64,000 nucleotides of DNA, taken from Aplysia californica (Eukaryota > Mollusca > Gastropoda > Aplysiida > Aplysiidae). The position numbers and the translations under genes are program-made. The stretch is taken from assembly GCF_000002075.1 (NCBI RefSeq), contig NW_004797287.1, positions 419,656 through 483,655 of the forward strand, given 5' to 3'. Of the stretch, positions 43,401 to 56,316 are shown piece by piece (the stretch's first letter is position 1; every line of letters starts with the position of its first letter). The notes under the pieces are model-generated. The model searched no databases and was not told the DNA's origin. It was given only the letters and a program-made list of their open reading frames with translations.

Positions 43401-44660
43401 CCTGATTTTTTCCTCTATATCTCTTTGTAAATGTATGTCAGCTCCAATGAGGTTGCAAACAGACCGAGGTCACGATAACCAAATAAACGCAATTAGTGGC
43501 CCCAAAAGCGAAAAATGTTTCTCCTTTCTCTTCATCTCACGCGAAGCACAAGGCCCATCCTCGATTCCTAACACTTTGTATTGCTAGATCTAGTGTGCTT
43601 CCTAATATGGGCCCCAAAGCCAAGAGGATGGGCGAGGGTTAGCCTACGGTAGGGGTGGGAGGGGGTGGGTGGGAATGCGATGCGGGCTGTGTGAAACTGG
43701 ATTAACTCTGGGTGGGTAGGTCTAGGTCGAAACCTTCATTTTTTTTCAATTTTTATTTTCTTCCCCTGATCAGAAAATCCAAGCTCCTGCCTTTATTTTA
43801 TGTAGATCTAGGCCTAGATGTGAGAGGGTATGTTTCCACACGTGAAGTTTTCCAGGAAAAAAATATTTTAAAGTGCAGAAATGACGGTCAGAACACAGCT
43901 CAAACATGCGCGCTCTGATGTTTTTTGAGAATTTCGTCTTCAGGTGGAACAACTGTTTTAATTAATGGTATAGGTACATTGTGTAATATAATAACTTGTC
44001 TCCTTTCTTTTCTTTAGCATTTGTCACGTTCAACGAGAGGTCGGATGCAATGAGGACAACAAGCCGGTCCCAGCAACCTCGTTGAATGCGACACACACCG
44101 TATACTGAATATCACAAACAAAAAAAACACTTTTCAAACAGATCACACAGCAGAATCATGTCCCTTGACGTTAGGCAGTTGGGTATTTTAAAGAGAGGAA
44201 TCCCATTAAACTACCAGCCCAGCTGCTCCGCCAACTTCATGCTCGTACCAAGGGTGGTGGTATAAAAAGGTTTTGACTGTAACTGCAAGAGACAATTGTT
44301 TTGCATGATATATGTTTCGGCGCTAAAGAACAAACATTTTGAATCAATTATCTGCCTGCAAAAGCTGCTTCTAAGTTAACATCTATAAAAAGATATATGC
44401 TGCCTACAAAGTGTCATTTTTCCAGCAATCACTTCAGTTCATGATTTGAGCCAACTTCGTCTTGAATTGAATTGTCAAGTTTCTCAAACTTTGCCATTGT
44501 GGACAAGAGTCCTCCTGACTCAAGGCTTATATGAATGAGTGTGAAAGAAAAGGTACACATTTTTATGCGTGAGAAAGTATATCCCACCTAATCCCATCTA
44601 TGTAATGACCAAGAATAATTTGATTTTCTACATGATGTGAACTGTAAATTTGCAAATAAA
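40455..44660 (+). other. 3' untranslated and intergenic stretch after the NO VEIN-like gene
   Basis: There is no coding exon here that I can support. AATAAA hexamers on the plus strand at 42920-42925 and 44655-44660 are the candidate polyadenylation signals. The second would place the Tigger-like element at 43333-44100 inside the 3' UTR. A short GC-rich patch at about 41700-41800 is unexplained. Confidence 0.4.
43333..44100. mobile_element. Tigger/pogo-like MITE with GTCGCATTCAACGAG ends
   Basis: Starts CAGTGGATGTCGCATTCAAC and, reversed from the right end, CGGTGTGTGTCGCATTCAAC, flanked by TA. Subterminal copies of TTCAACGAG occur at both ends. It is related in plan but not in internal sequence to 32395-33225. 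Confidence 0.8.
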
Positions 44661-44782
44661 ATCTTCATAGCTGATGGCTTCTCAGGTTCTCTTTCAAGAA
44701 TTTTTTTTGTTCTTTGTGGGATAATGAGAGCGGTTTGAGATGCTGTGTCCAGACTTCCCAACATCAAGCTATAAGGATGATG

Positions 44783-45207
44783 TGTGTCACGACGTGGTGG
44801 AATTGGGCGCTAGTCAATTTGGGGGCATGACCAGTTATTGGTATCAACTTATTGATTGTTCAATTGTCTTGCTATCAGTGAAAAAAAAATAGGCCTACCA
44901 CCCATTTATCTTGAACAGAAGTCAAGATTTTTTAGATTGAAGAAGGTGGGGGTCGTCTGGTTTCAAAGGAAGAATTAGCGAGAAAATGGTCGCCAAAGTT
45001 TGGTTATTTCCATAGCTTGGTAATCCGTAGAAACTGAAAACTTTTTTTGGGCCTTTAATCGTTTCTCTGTAAAATCCACCCAAAAATGTGTTCTTATTAG
45101 ACAACAATGGTGTTGATCCAAAAAACAAAAATTAGATAAAAATTGCCAAACTGTTTGTTCAATTTCATTATTTTGACAAGCGCCTGATTTGACCACGCTG
45201 CCTCGCA
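44783..45207 (+). mobile_element. MITE family M, copy 2
   Basis: TGTGTCACGACGTGGTGGAA at the left, and GGCAGCGTGGTCAAATCAGG when read back from the right. AGCGAGAAAATGGTCGCCAA and CCCATTTATCTTGAACAGA are shared with copy 1. Confidence 0.8.
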
Positions 45208-45230
45208 TAAAAACCACTTCCTGACTAAAG

Positions 45231-45770
45231 GGCCTATTACATGTACAGGCCGACCGGACAGGCATTTGACCGTACGGCTAGGTGAAATCAAGGAAGCTTG
45301 GTTTATTATTACACGCCACAATGGACCTGAAGGCGGCCGCACCTCACGAGCGACATGTTCTACGCACTAGGCCTAGTCTGGGTGAAGCTTCACACGTGTC
45401 TGCACCATGGCGTGCAAAACATAAAAATGTGCTACTGGAATGGAAAATCCTTAAATACAAAACGAAACAAGTCACTCGAGAGCCATTTCCCTAATTTTGA
45501 TACTCTGATTCTGAATCTGGTATTATTTTATATCTACGACGTGATTTTCTATAATTTTGAAATTCGTTCTGTTGTCCCAGGGGCAGCAAACTTCAAAGGC
45601 CGGATGGCCGGTCGTCAAATTCTCAGGCAGGGGCCGTGGGTTCTTTACATCCAGCCAGCCGGCCATTCACCGGGTGTTCGCCTACGGTTTGAGCCATATT
45701 TCTTGTTACACGTTATGATTGGCCGTACGGCCCAGAAACCTGTCCGGTCGGCTTGTACGAGTAATAGACA
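45231..45770. mobile_element. MITE with ~48-base inverted ends
   Basis: The left end GGCCTATTACATGTACAGG, GCCGACCGGACAGG and CCGTACGGC mirrors the right end read backwards (GTCTATTACTCGTACAAG, GCCGACCGGACAGG, GGCCGTACGGCC). It begins 24 bases after the end of MITE M copy 2. Short open frames inside have no recognisable product. Confidence 0.8.
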
Positions 45771-46472
45771 AGTCTGACACAAGTTCTGTGTGAGTTAAGG
45801 TTGCACATTCTGGTAAAAAATGTTCGACATATGCATTTAAAAAATAAAAATGGATCAGCTACCTTTTTGCTATTTGTTTTACCAGAAAAGAAGCATCCGA
45901 TTTCTTTTAATAGCTCTAAAAAGTGTAAACATCCCCCCATTGAAAAAAGTAAATGGCCGTGTAGGTCGATGTAGGCTAAAACAGCACCTGGACATGGACG
46001 GCTGGTGCCACTATAAATAAATTATTGATAGGTCGATGTCAAGTTCAGCGGAAAACTGAATATATATATTTTTTTAAAAAATCAGTTTAGTAATTGGTCT
46101 CACCAAGACATTGAACTTTCAGCAAAATATGGTTTTTGGATATTTAGGATATATCTCTAAATGTATTCAAGGTTTTAAGACCTCAAGTGAAAAAACACGT
46201 GGAGGCCATAGGATTTTACTCCAATTGATGAGTAAATTAAAAGGTGGAAACACAGTGGAATCCGGTTTAGAGATGCTTCCAGCTTTGATCTCGCCGTATG
46301 ACCAACATTGGAGCCGAAATGTCTTTCTCTCTTCATCACCGCCACAGTGATTTCGTTTCTGGTCCTTCCTTCACTTGGCACAATTTTTTAGCTGGAGGCA
46401 TTTTAGTGCTGCCCTAAAATATTCTCCCGGCTTGGTTATGGCTTTCTCATTGTGTGCCGTTTTGAATACATA

Positions 46473-47301
46473 CAGTGGAACTCTGATTCAACGAGAACTC
46501 GGAATCAACGAGATGAGATAGATTCCCCGTTTTTTTTCTTCTTTAAAATTAATAAAAATAACCCGGATTCAACTAGCACTTAAATCAGTGAGCTCGAATT
46601 CAACGAGATCGCTTCCAGGGTGAACAGCCCCCGCAGACGTGGCTTCGCTAATTTTTCTCTCAGAACGAACTTCATCCATTCCCGGAAACCATCATTGCAC
46701 CTGATCATGAACCATTGGCATCATTCACTTAGCCGATTACATGCGACCAATCAGCGGCCTTTTTTCATACCAACACATGCGTTGTTGGCCCGCGCACTTG
46801 TCTACTCTGGCATGTGTCTGGGTCGGAGGGGCGGCCTGCACACGTGTGCTATGTGTGCGTATGGGGGAAAGGTGGGGGGCACTAGCGGTCTGGGCGTTGA
46901 ACGTCGCAGATAAAAAAATGCGTCACACTCAGTCTTTCGTTCCCCCTCGGCAACTGATCATTATTACAATGATAAGTTAGTCTTGACGTAGATCTACGTA
47001 ATGAATTGTGCACTGGTCTATGGAATCAAAAGTTGCCGTATGCTAGGCTCTACACAGCAACACAACTTTTTGGTAAACAATCGTGATGACACAGGTGTGT
47101 GCATTTGAACGAATCTGTCTTTTTTTACACAGCTCATACTATGCAGGCATTTCAGGCACTACTTGTGACTTCTCTTTATACCTTGCTTGCTCAGTGCCTG
47201 TAATTATCTACACAAAACCTCGTGTTTGCTATAAACAAACACTCGGATTCAACGAGACTTTTGGTCAGGCCCGGCGACCTCGTTGAACCCAAGTTCCACT
47301 G
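46473..47301. mobile_element. Tigger/pogo-like MITE, copy B
   Basis: Starts CAGTGGAACTCTGATTCAAC and ends in the matching inverted repeat GTTGAACCCAAGTTCCACTG. It is collinear with copy A, for example CCGATTACATGCGACCAATC and GGCATTTCAGGCACTACT. It is nearly the same length as copy A (829 against 831 bases). Confidence 0.85.
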
Positions 47302-47311
47302 CATATATGTG

Positions 47312-47732
47312 ATGCATCAGGGTGAAATCAAGCACTCGTCAAAATAATTAAATCAAGGAAATCTGCATTTTATTTGGCCAACGGGCAATTTTTTCTCATT
47401 TTCTTTTTTTGGCTCAACACCTTTTATGTCCATTTAAAAACATTTTTATGTGGATTTTACTGAAAAACATTGATTAAATTCACAAAAATGTAAATGTTCA
47501 GTTTCAAAGGACTCTCGGGCCATGGAAGTTATCAACCTTCGGCGGCAACTTTCTTACTAATTTTACCTCTGAAACCAGGCGACCCTGACCTTCAATCGCT
47601 AATATTTCGATTTCTATTGAACACAGATGGGTACTTTTTCGCCAAAAGGAAGGCAAAGGAACAGGCTTGAAGATGATGCCAATAACCCCATATGACAAAA
47701 AATTGACGAGTACCTTTTTCCACAAGGTGATA
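47312..47732 (-). mobile_element. MITE family M, copy 3, reversed
   Basis: The reverse strand starts near CTTGTGGAAAAAGGTACTCG and includes GTAAGAAAGTTGCCGCCG and GGCTCAACACC-type blocks, ending CGAGTGCTTGATTTCACCC. It lies 10 bases from the right end of Tigger-like copy B. Confidence 0.65.
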
Positions 47733-48225
47733 GTATTCCCCACAATTATCCCTTTGTTGGATTATTGGACGAACCCAATAATGTCTTTAACTTTTACAAG
47801 AACACCTTCTTTTTTCAGCCAGGGCATTAACTTAAGCTGCAAAGCCTCCATTGCCTGCACCGTTACATCCATTGTTGCACCATGATAGCCCATCAAGGCA
47901 AATGCAGCAGCGGAAACGAGCCGGGTGCAAAGTGGGTTGCATGCGCTTTGCTCATAGCACAGCTGTGTTGACGGGCCGGACCTGTTTCCAAACTGAATTC
48001 CACTGTATTCGCACCTTAAGGGCACTAGCTCCTCAATGGTTCTCAGGTCATCAGTGTTTGACCTCTTTCGTCAGTTTTTATACAAACTCAATACACTACA
48101 ATTATAAGCGTCCATATATCTCTCTCTTCTGTATAGCCTGTGTGTATATGAGACAGAAAGAGAGATGGAGGGGACAGATTAAAAAAAAATTCTTTACAAA
48201 ACAGTTTTTCATGTACATAATAAAT

Positions 48226-48231
48226 TTTATT
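48226..48231 (-). promoter_or_regulatory. Likely CIAPIN1 polyadenylation signal
   Basis: AATAAA on the minus strand lies about 190 bases after the CIAPIN1 stop codon, a normal distance for a short 3' UTR. No better hexamer was seen between it and the stop. Confidence 0.55.
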
Positions 48232-48417
48232 TGTTTAGCTCAAAAAGCACAACTTCAAGAATTTATTCCAAGTCAAAACTTTTGATCCAGCAATTCATGA
48301 ATAAAGGAATAATAATTCCGTCTCCCACCTACATCTACGTTCAACACTGTTGGATCGGAAGTCTGTATGAAAATCTGGAGTACACAACAGTGAGAATCAA
48401 CTTGTCTTGAGATGTGT

Positions 48418-51400
48418 TCAGGCATCTGCCTTCAGCTGCCTGTTGGACAGTGCGATCTTTTCCCCAGATTTGAAGGCAGGCATGCCCAGGTACGGACAGC
48501 TGGCGCAGCGGAATGCATCTCCAAGGTAACACTGTTTCAAGAAAATAAAAAGATAGAGGTAAATCGACATGTGATGATCAGACCACTAACAACTACGTAC
48601 GGTTTGTGACAGATTATGAAGCAATCAGCTCATCATTGTATGGATTAAATTACTTAATTAAATTGAAATTACATTAAAAACTCATACACCCAATCAATAG
48701 AAATATATTTATTTACTACATTCTTAAGGCTTAAAAGAGTAAGGTATATCAGACTTAATAATTCTTTATAACTTAGACCTGGGAACAGTTCAAATTGAGC
48801 TGAGAAAGAGATGTAAAAGGCCAGTATAATAAAAGAAAAAAAAAGGAAAGCAAACACAGAGTGAAGTAGTTATGGCATGACAAGTCCTACATCTACTCTC
48901 CCTGCAATTATTATATTTTAGGCAGCAACCCTTGAATGCTTTCACTTAAAGTGAAAGTTAGAAAACATGTAAAGAAGAGCTCTATTCTTCATGTCTATTT
49001 TGGTATGACAGCTACATCGCTGCTCCATAACAATGTTGAAACTGTGTATCTGCCATATTAGATCCAGACACTTCTTTTGTCTCAAATTAATGTACAACCC
49101 ACATAAGAAAATCCAGACTAAACTGAAGCAGATTTTAGAGCCAAATTGCCAGGTGATCTAATTGTACATGACAGAGACAATAATAAAAATTATGTTTTAT
49201 ACCCAACTTTTCTTTTTAAAAATCAGTATTTATATACATAAACGATTAGAGTCGGACTTCCAATATAATAAGTAATTGTTGAAAAGTCATGAAACAATGA
49301 GAGGAATCCTTACGAAAGAATATATACATAAAGTGTTGATAGAATAAGCATAAATAAAAAACAACAACAGAACCTCATATCCAACTACAAAGAATCCTGT
49401 GAAACCTCCATCTCAATGACAGGAGAAAAAAGTTCCCCTTTCTAAAATGTTGTAACAGTTGAATTCCCCAAATCTATTGGGATTTAGTTTACTAGTCCTA
49501 GATCCTATATGTGGGCAAAAGCAGCAAGAACAAAAAAGTCTCTAATTTGAAATCAAAAGACAGTTGCATGGGGAAGTTGAAAAAAAACCCTATTGAAATA
49601 TAAACTGATGTAAAAACTTGACACTTAACATACTCACAAATTACTTCACTTTACATTGACAATCTACAATTCTCATGTTAGACCTCGTTTTTATTTTAAA
49701 ACTTGGACTCGGAAAAACTGGAGGTGTGAACTGTCAGACTGGTTCACTGTATTTTCTAGACCTGCACGTGAGCCTCGACCAGATTGTCTGAAAATTTTGC
49801 GCGCACCGCCCCCCCCCTCCATAACTTAAGAGCTTTTAAATTGTGGGTGTCATAAAAGGAAGGACTTCCGTGTAACGAGCGACCACCCCAACAAACACAA
49901 AGAAGAGACCTAACCCTAACCTAAACACTACCCCTAGACCTACCCCAAAAAAGAACCTGCAATGGCCCTCATGTAAAAAGGCCAGCACAAGTCAACAAAA
50001 AAAAAAAAAAACACCAAAACAAACAAGGAGCATATTATTATAATGGCCTACATTGCTATAATAGGGTTTGATACAATATAATACAATAGAATTGGAATAT
50101 AATTCCCCCATATAGATCTAGATCTAGTTATAGATCTAGTAATCTAAATAAATCTAGATCTAGATCTAAATCTAGATCTAGATCTAAATCTAGATCTAGA
50201 ATATCTAGTAGAACAAGTGAATAGGAATAGGCCTTGAACGAGAAATCCGCATCCGATTCCGAACAGACGGACTCGGCTGAGAATTCTAGATCTCTAAATT
50301 CACGCACCTGATGAAATGCGTTTTACCAACATTAATATTACCGCACAGTCTATAATACAGTTTGACACAATAGAATTGGAATATGAATCCTCCATTGAGG
50401 TCTATAATGATCTATAAATCTAGATCTAGAGTAGAACAAGTGAGTTGGACTTGAATGAATCCACATGATCTGAACAACCAGTAAACAAACGAAATTCAAA
50501 ATGGCCGCTTGAACACGAAACTGAAAGTAAATAATTTAGGTCGTCATACTTTTTCGTATTCGTATTTGTAATCAGGTTCCGACAATTATGTCAGAAACGC
50601 CGACGTCGGCACGAAAACGAAAGTGCCGACAAAGCCGACGGGAGAAAAAGGGGGCGCTGGCAGTCGGCCAGGCCTCGCACTTCGCACATAGACTAATACA
50701 GGTGGGCCAGGCGATAGCATCGGCAGGCTCGCGATTGTCAGATTTCAGACGATTGTCGGCAAACATGCAGGTTTAATTTTCTCCACAAAATATTTAAATC
50801 AGACATTTTCATAAGCAACCACAAGCACTGAAATTCTACAAATGAAACAGTGGAATCAAGCCCTCTCTGAATCGAATATCTTAAGAACGTCAAAAGCATA
50901 AAGGCTTAATATCTTTTAAGACTGCAAACGGAGTAGAAATATATGAGTACTAAATGCGTTTGTAAAAAACTTACATTTCCACAAGCAGACGTCTTTGTGG
51001 TGTCAGCCTTTTTCCCAGAATCTAATTCCTCTGCCAGCCCGCATGTACAGTTTTTGCAGGCTTTCTTCTTCTTGGCACCTCCACCACAATCAACTGAAAG
51101 GGGGGGGAAATTATAATGACAAACCCGAACAAGAAATATTGTAACATTAATTTCATCTCGTAAACTGAAACCAAAGTAGATTGACAACAACACGGCCCAA
51201 AGTAGTATCTAAATTTTTATTATTGCACAGGCCTACTGTAAAGTTTCTATCCTATAGTGCTAAATGTCGCCACATATTACAACAAACAGCAATATATTTA
51301 AAAACTGAATCGGATACTTCTGCCATTTTCATGAGACAGCAAAGGGAATCAACTGTAATAAGAAAGCCTGCCCATTAAAAAAACAAAGCTTTCATGATTC

Positions 51401-54400
51401 ATAATTGTTTCCCTGAAACTAGATTTGAGAAAACCCCCCATTGATATGGGTGTTCCATGGTAGAGCCAATATAATAACATTCTTGGTGCCAATTGAAAAC
51501 ACTGTAGACTGCTAAGGATCCCTCGACTTCTATTCAAGATAGCCTTGTATTTTTATCATCAAAAAATGGTTAAATGAACAAGCTGTAAGATGATATCAAT
51601 AACTCCAGATCCCCAAAAACTGACGAACGCCTGATTCTACAGCTTTGTAACACATAGCATTAAAAAAAACGCTGGACCCAAAAAATAAAAATTATACTGT
51701 GATAAAGAAAGGAAGAAACACCTCGTGCCCTCAGAGAGACAGGGTTTTAACTCCACTTTTTGCCAGAACTGAGTCACACACTACACATTACTGATACAGA
51801 TGTCCTGCACATTGTGTCAAAGGCTTGAGACAATATTGCCAGTAATTTTTCAATTTGACGCATAACAAAAAAGGTTTAAAAATATTTTAACTGTAAGAAT
51901 GTGAATCTGTGAATCTCAATATTTTCACAACTATGCTTCATGGATTTAAAACCCTGTCATTCTTAAGGCCTGATCTGTAGGTGGTTTCAAGTCCACTGAC
52001 GTAATCACAGTATGGTGCTGCAGAACAGGTCCGTTGAATGAGGTTTTCTGACACTACTGTCAGTTACGTACCTTTGAGAGAGGCTGGGTCTGGCTTTTTG
52101 AGGTCGTCCTCATCCAGCAAGTCATCTTCATTGACCAAATCCACATCAGCGTCCATGAGATCGGACGAGTTCAGGCTCCAGACTTTTGCTACATTGTCGT
52201 CAACCTTGGCTGTTGAAGAAAACAACATGCAAAGTATAGTATTACTAAGAATTATTTGTGGTGCCAGCCGCCAAGATACACCGCATATTCTCCAGGACTG
52301 CTCACTACTGGATAAGCCAAGACAAAAATACTGGCCTCAACCCAGGGACATGCATCAGAAGCTGTATGCAGCCCTCTCGACCTGGGAATCACTTGAAAGT
52401 TCATCAACTCTTCAGCCCTCCCAATCTAATCTACCACATAGCGGCCAACTTTCCAGGAAGCAAAAACAGAACACCCCAACGCATGACGCTACTTCATAAA
52501 AAATCGCACACCCGTTAGGATCAGCTATAGTGCCCCCTCCCTTTTTTAAAATATATTAAGCACCAGAAATTAAATTTTCAAAGTAGCTATATGCCAAATT
52601 TATCTGTTCCATATGAAAGGCCTATATCTCCTGAGAATTTCGGTACCATTCTATAACCTCTCAGTCAATTTGTAAGAAAATGGTAGCAGTTTAAAATTTG
52701 ATCAAATTTGTTAAAGTTGCTCACTGGCTGCAAACCCCTGTTTGACAGGTAATAAAAGAGTACCAAGTGCACCAAAACATCTCCACATTAACAGAGTACA
52801 ATCACTATAACATAGATATGGAGCCTAATTTTTTTCAAGACTGTAAGATAATTACAAATCAGTATTTTATCGTCTCAAATACGATGATCTGTTGTTAGTC
52901 TGACAAAAACACAAAGCTTTGACCCGGCCGGCGCCGCACCGACCCCCGCGGCGAGCGAGTCCGCTCTTACTGTGTTGTACTGAATGCTCCACGCGTGGGG
53001 GGGTCACACGCTTTCCGAGTTTCGCAGAAGGATGGATGAAAAATAATTCCAGGCTGATTACTTTATTCTAAGAGACAATGAACAGATCTTTCTATTGGTA
53101 CCTTTTTGAGCCGGTATATTATATATTTCATGTAGAAAATGATCTTTGAAAACTTTGACGTTTTTTTTAAAGGCTTTTTCTTTAATCGCCAAAGGCCAAA
53201 AATATATAACGAGAAAGCCCGTCCAAAGCTCTACAGTTCTCCGCCAATGAAAAGACGGTATTTAATCATCAATCTTTCCGCGAAGCATTTGAATGCATGC
53301 ATGTCAGTCTTTGAACCGGCCAACCGCGCGTTCCAACCGCGAGGGGCTTCATTTTCCATGGCGATTCTCCAGCTCCTAATAATCGGACATTAAACAACTT
53401 ACACCATTGAAACGAGGAAAAGCTGAAATTTTACAAGGTGTACAGCATTTGGTGTTTTATAGCGAAAGAGCAAAGAAACAGCGATCAGAATTACCCCCGA
53501 TTTCACCGAAACCACGTGATAGGAAGGCCGTGAGGCTGCGTTTACTCTACCTATATATATGCACTAACTAGATTGTACTGCTTACCTTTTGGACTTAATT
53601 TCACAGCTTATAAAAGCCTCTTAGTCAGTCCAGTAAAGCAGTTTATTGTGGCTTTACTGCTACTTTCAAAGCAGCTCTTGAGGAATTCTGGTGAAAACTC
53701 TGTCTCAAAACAAGGGGTGGAATATTGTATATTGTGTTCTACATAAAATTTTGTGAACAAACACTCAGCACGAATCAAACTGATCCTCCTCTTTAACCGC
53801 ATCTTTGCTCTTGGCTTTGACAAAAGGAACAGTCTTTTGCTTCCCATCTGAATCACGTTTGACATACTCAATATGCACATTTGTTTTGGAATGGCGTACA
53901 ATATCCGATCTACCACCATGAGAAACATTTACAGTGCTTCGGCACAGTTTTGCAGAACGCAGGATGAATCGGCACAGTTGACGAAGAAATAAAAGGAACC
54001 TCCTCAGAATATTTTGCCGAAAACGTCGCTTTGAGATTGAATTTAGCTTGCTTGAGCTCTTTGGAATCTAAAAGTATATCAGACTTATAGATCTAGATCT
54101 AGCAAACAGCATGCGTCCTCTTTGAAAAAGCGTGAACTTCATGAACACAGTTACCCTACTTGTGTGAAAAACAATAAAAGGGATACTAACAAACTGTGCT
54201 ATTCCTATCTTCTTCTAAAGAATGAAAGAGAGCTTCAAATCAAAGACTGCAGCACTATCTGAAACAATGCGCAGACAAGAGCTGGATCCTGCTCGCCAAA
54301 TCTGAGAGTGACAATTTGCGATTCGGTCCGCTTCAAAGAATGGTGAGTGTGAGAGCGCTCGTGGAACATTAAGCCCCGGGCTCGTTGTATGCATGAAATG

Positions 54401-56274
54401 GAACTGTCGTATCAACGCCACCTCGCGAGTCACACTCTTGTTGCCCCGCCATCCTCCTGCTCTACTGACCTCAATTAGTGACCCCATAAATTCATCCCTC
54501 CCCCCCCCCATGATTCCCTAAAACAATGGCTCCATAAAATTCCTTTTGTTTACTCGTTGGAACACGTTCATATTTTTTTAATAGGAGGGTTGGACTATAC
54601 CATCTTTTGTAAAATAAGAGGAGTCATACTAAGTGTCCGTTCCGTTCTTGCGCTCGTGACTCGACTCGCGACCCAGGAGTAGATCTAGGTTAGGCCTACA
54701 AACAAGCCACATTGTGGTGACAGCGACAGGGGAGTGAATCAGAAGGCGATACTGTTCCGCGTTCCACTGGTGTGAATTGTGAATCGCGTTCCGCAGGGAA
54801 GAGTGGCCATTCAATTCCGTTCTCGCGCTTCCGAACCAGCTCTAGCGCAGACTTCCATGGACACTTTTTTGGTTGAGTGAACAATCGTGTTATGTACGAT
54901 CTTTGGTACCGGTGAGGAGCAAATTGTCTATCGTTACGATACACCCTTCAGCAGGACGGGATTTCGAGGCTTTAAAGTGGCGAACATTTTTTTTCCTGGG
55001 AGGAGGCTTTTAAAGTGCCGACAATTTTTTTTCCCCTGGAGGTGAACTTGTAACAGTTACGATTTTATCGTAGCCGTCGGTACTTCCATGAAGAATGAAG
55101 AAGAAGAAGATGAAGAAGTGAGAATTTTATGGAATTTGCAGCACAATTAGATCATATAAGAGCCGGTGAGCAAGTCGACTCTTAAAGGTTAAGAGAGTTT
55201 GACCAGTCTTTTCTGTTACGAAAAAATATACATAATTCTAGATCAATGACTCATCTCCCCCCAATCTCCCAAGCACAACACCAGTTACTTACGCTTTGGT
55301 TTGGGTTTGAAGGGCAGTTTAAGCTGTGAGGAAGATCCCACTTCGTAGGCTGGCTTCTGAGCTCCCAGTCTGTAGAGCACCACATCACTAGCAGTGTCTG
55401 AACTTTGCTTCAGCTCTTGTTTCTCATCATCATTCAAAGGGACTTCTCTAGCCTGTGAGGACAGAAAACAGTACCCATTAAAAAGCCATACATTTTTTTT
55501 TAACATAAAAAGAACCCCCAAAAAGATCTATGTATATGAAGTTTTTCTTTTTGACAAGGTTGGTTTAAGAAGATCTCCCCAAGACATTATTAAAAGCTGA
55601 AAATAAAACAACTTTGGCGTATTTCTATGATTTCTTTCATCAACTTAGCAGATTCACTACTACTGTTGCCGTCCATCTATCATAAAGAGCTACATAAGGC
55701 ATATTTAAACTGTAGAAGCTGAGGTCAGAAACAGTAAGGAGAAAAATTTGCTCTCCAGCCATAGCTCAGAGATCCTTCTTGGAAAAGGACACCAGCAACA
55801 ACACACTTGTCCTCACATCTGCAATATCCACAAATCCGGACAGTTTCAGAAGCGACATCAACTGATCCTTCGACTTTCTCCCATTCTGTCCAGAAGGCAG
55901 AGCAAGTTCCTGGGCGTAGAGTCGGCCCTTTGGCTTGAGCACTCGACACAGTTCACCTAAAATCTCTGTGGTGTGCTGGGTTTGAAATGGGTTCACCAAG
56001 CCAGAGATGACCAGGTCAAAACTAGAGCTTGGATGAGAGGCTGTGGAAAAAAATAAAATCACTGAAATAAGCATAGCTCCCAGGACAAACTGAAAATACT
56101 CACAAGATACATTTTGCGTCAAAGACTTTAAAAAGGTGAAAAAAAAAGCACAATTTACATTTTTCTTGTCCAAAAATAATTTTCTAACCACTCAAACTTG
56201 TTTTGTTTTCACTCTGCCAGTGTCTGTCTTTATCACATAAAATTCCTAATATTCTTAAAACCCCCCCCCCCCCC

Positions 56275-56316
<42 letters not shown>

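Noticed and set aside
47762-48025. 87-codon minus-strand frame (MEALQLKLMPWLKKEGVLV)
   Set aside because: It lies between transposon ends with no recognised homology and no splice support.
49905-49935. Telomere-like CCTAACCCTAACC
   Set aside because: Only about two units and no array; likely chance.
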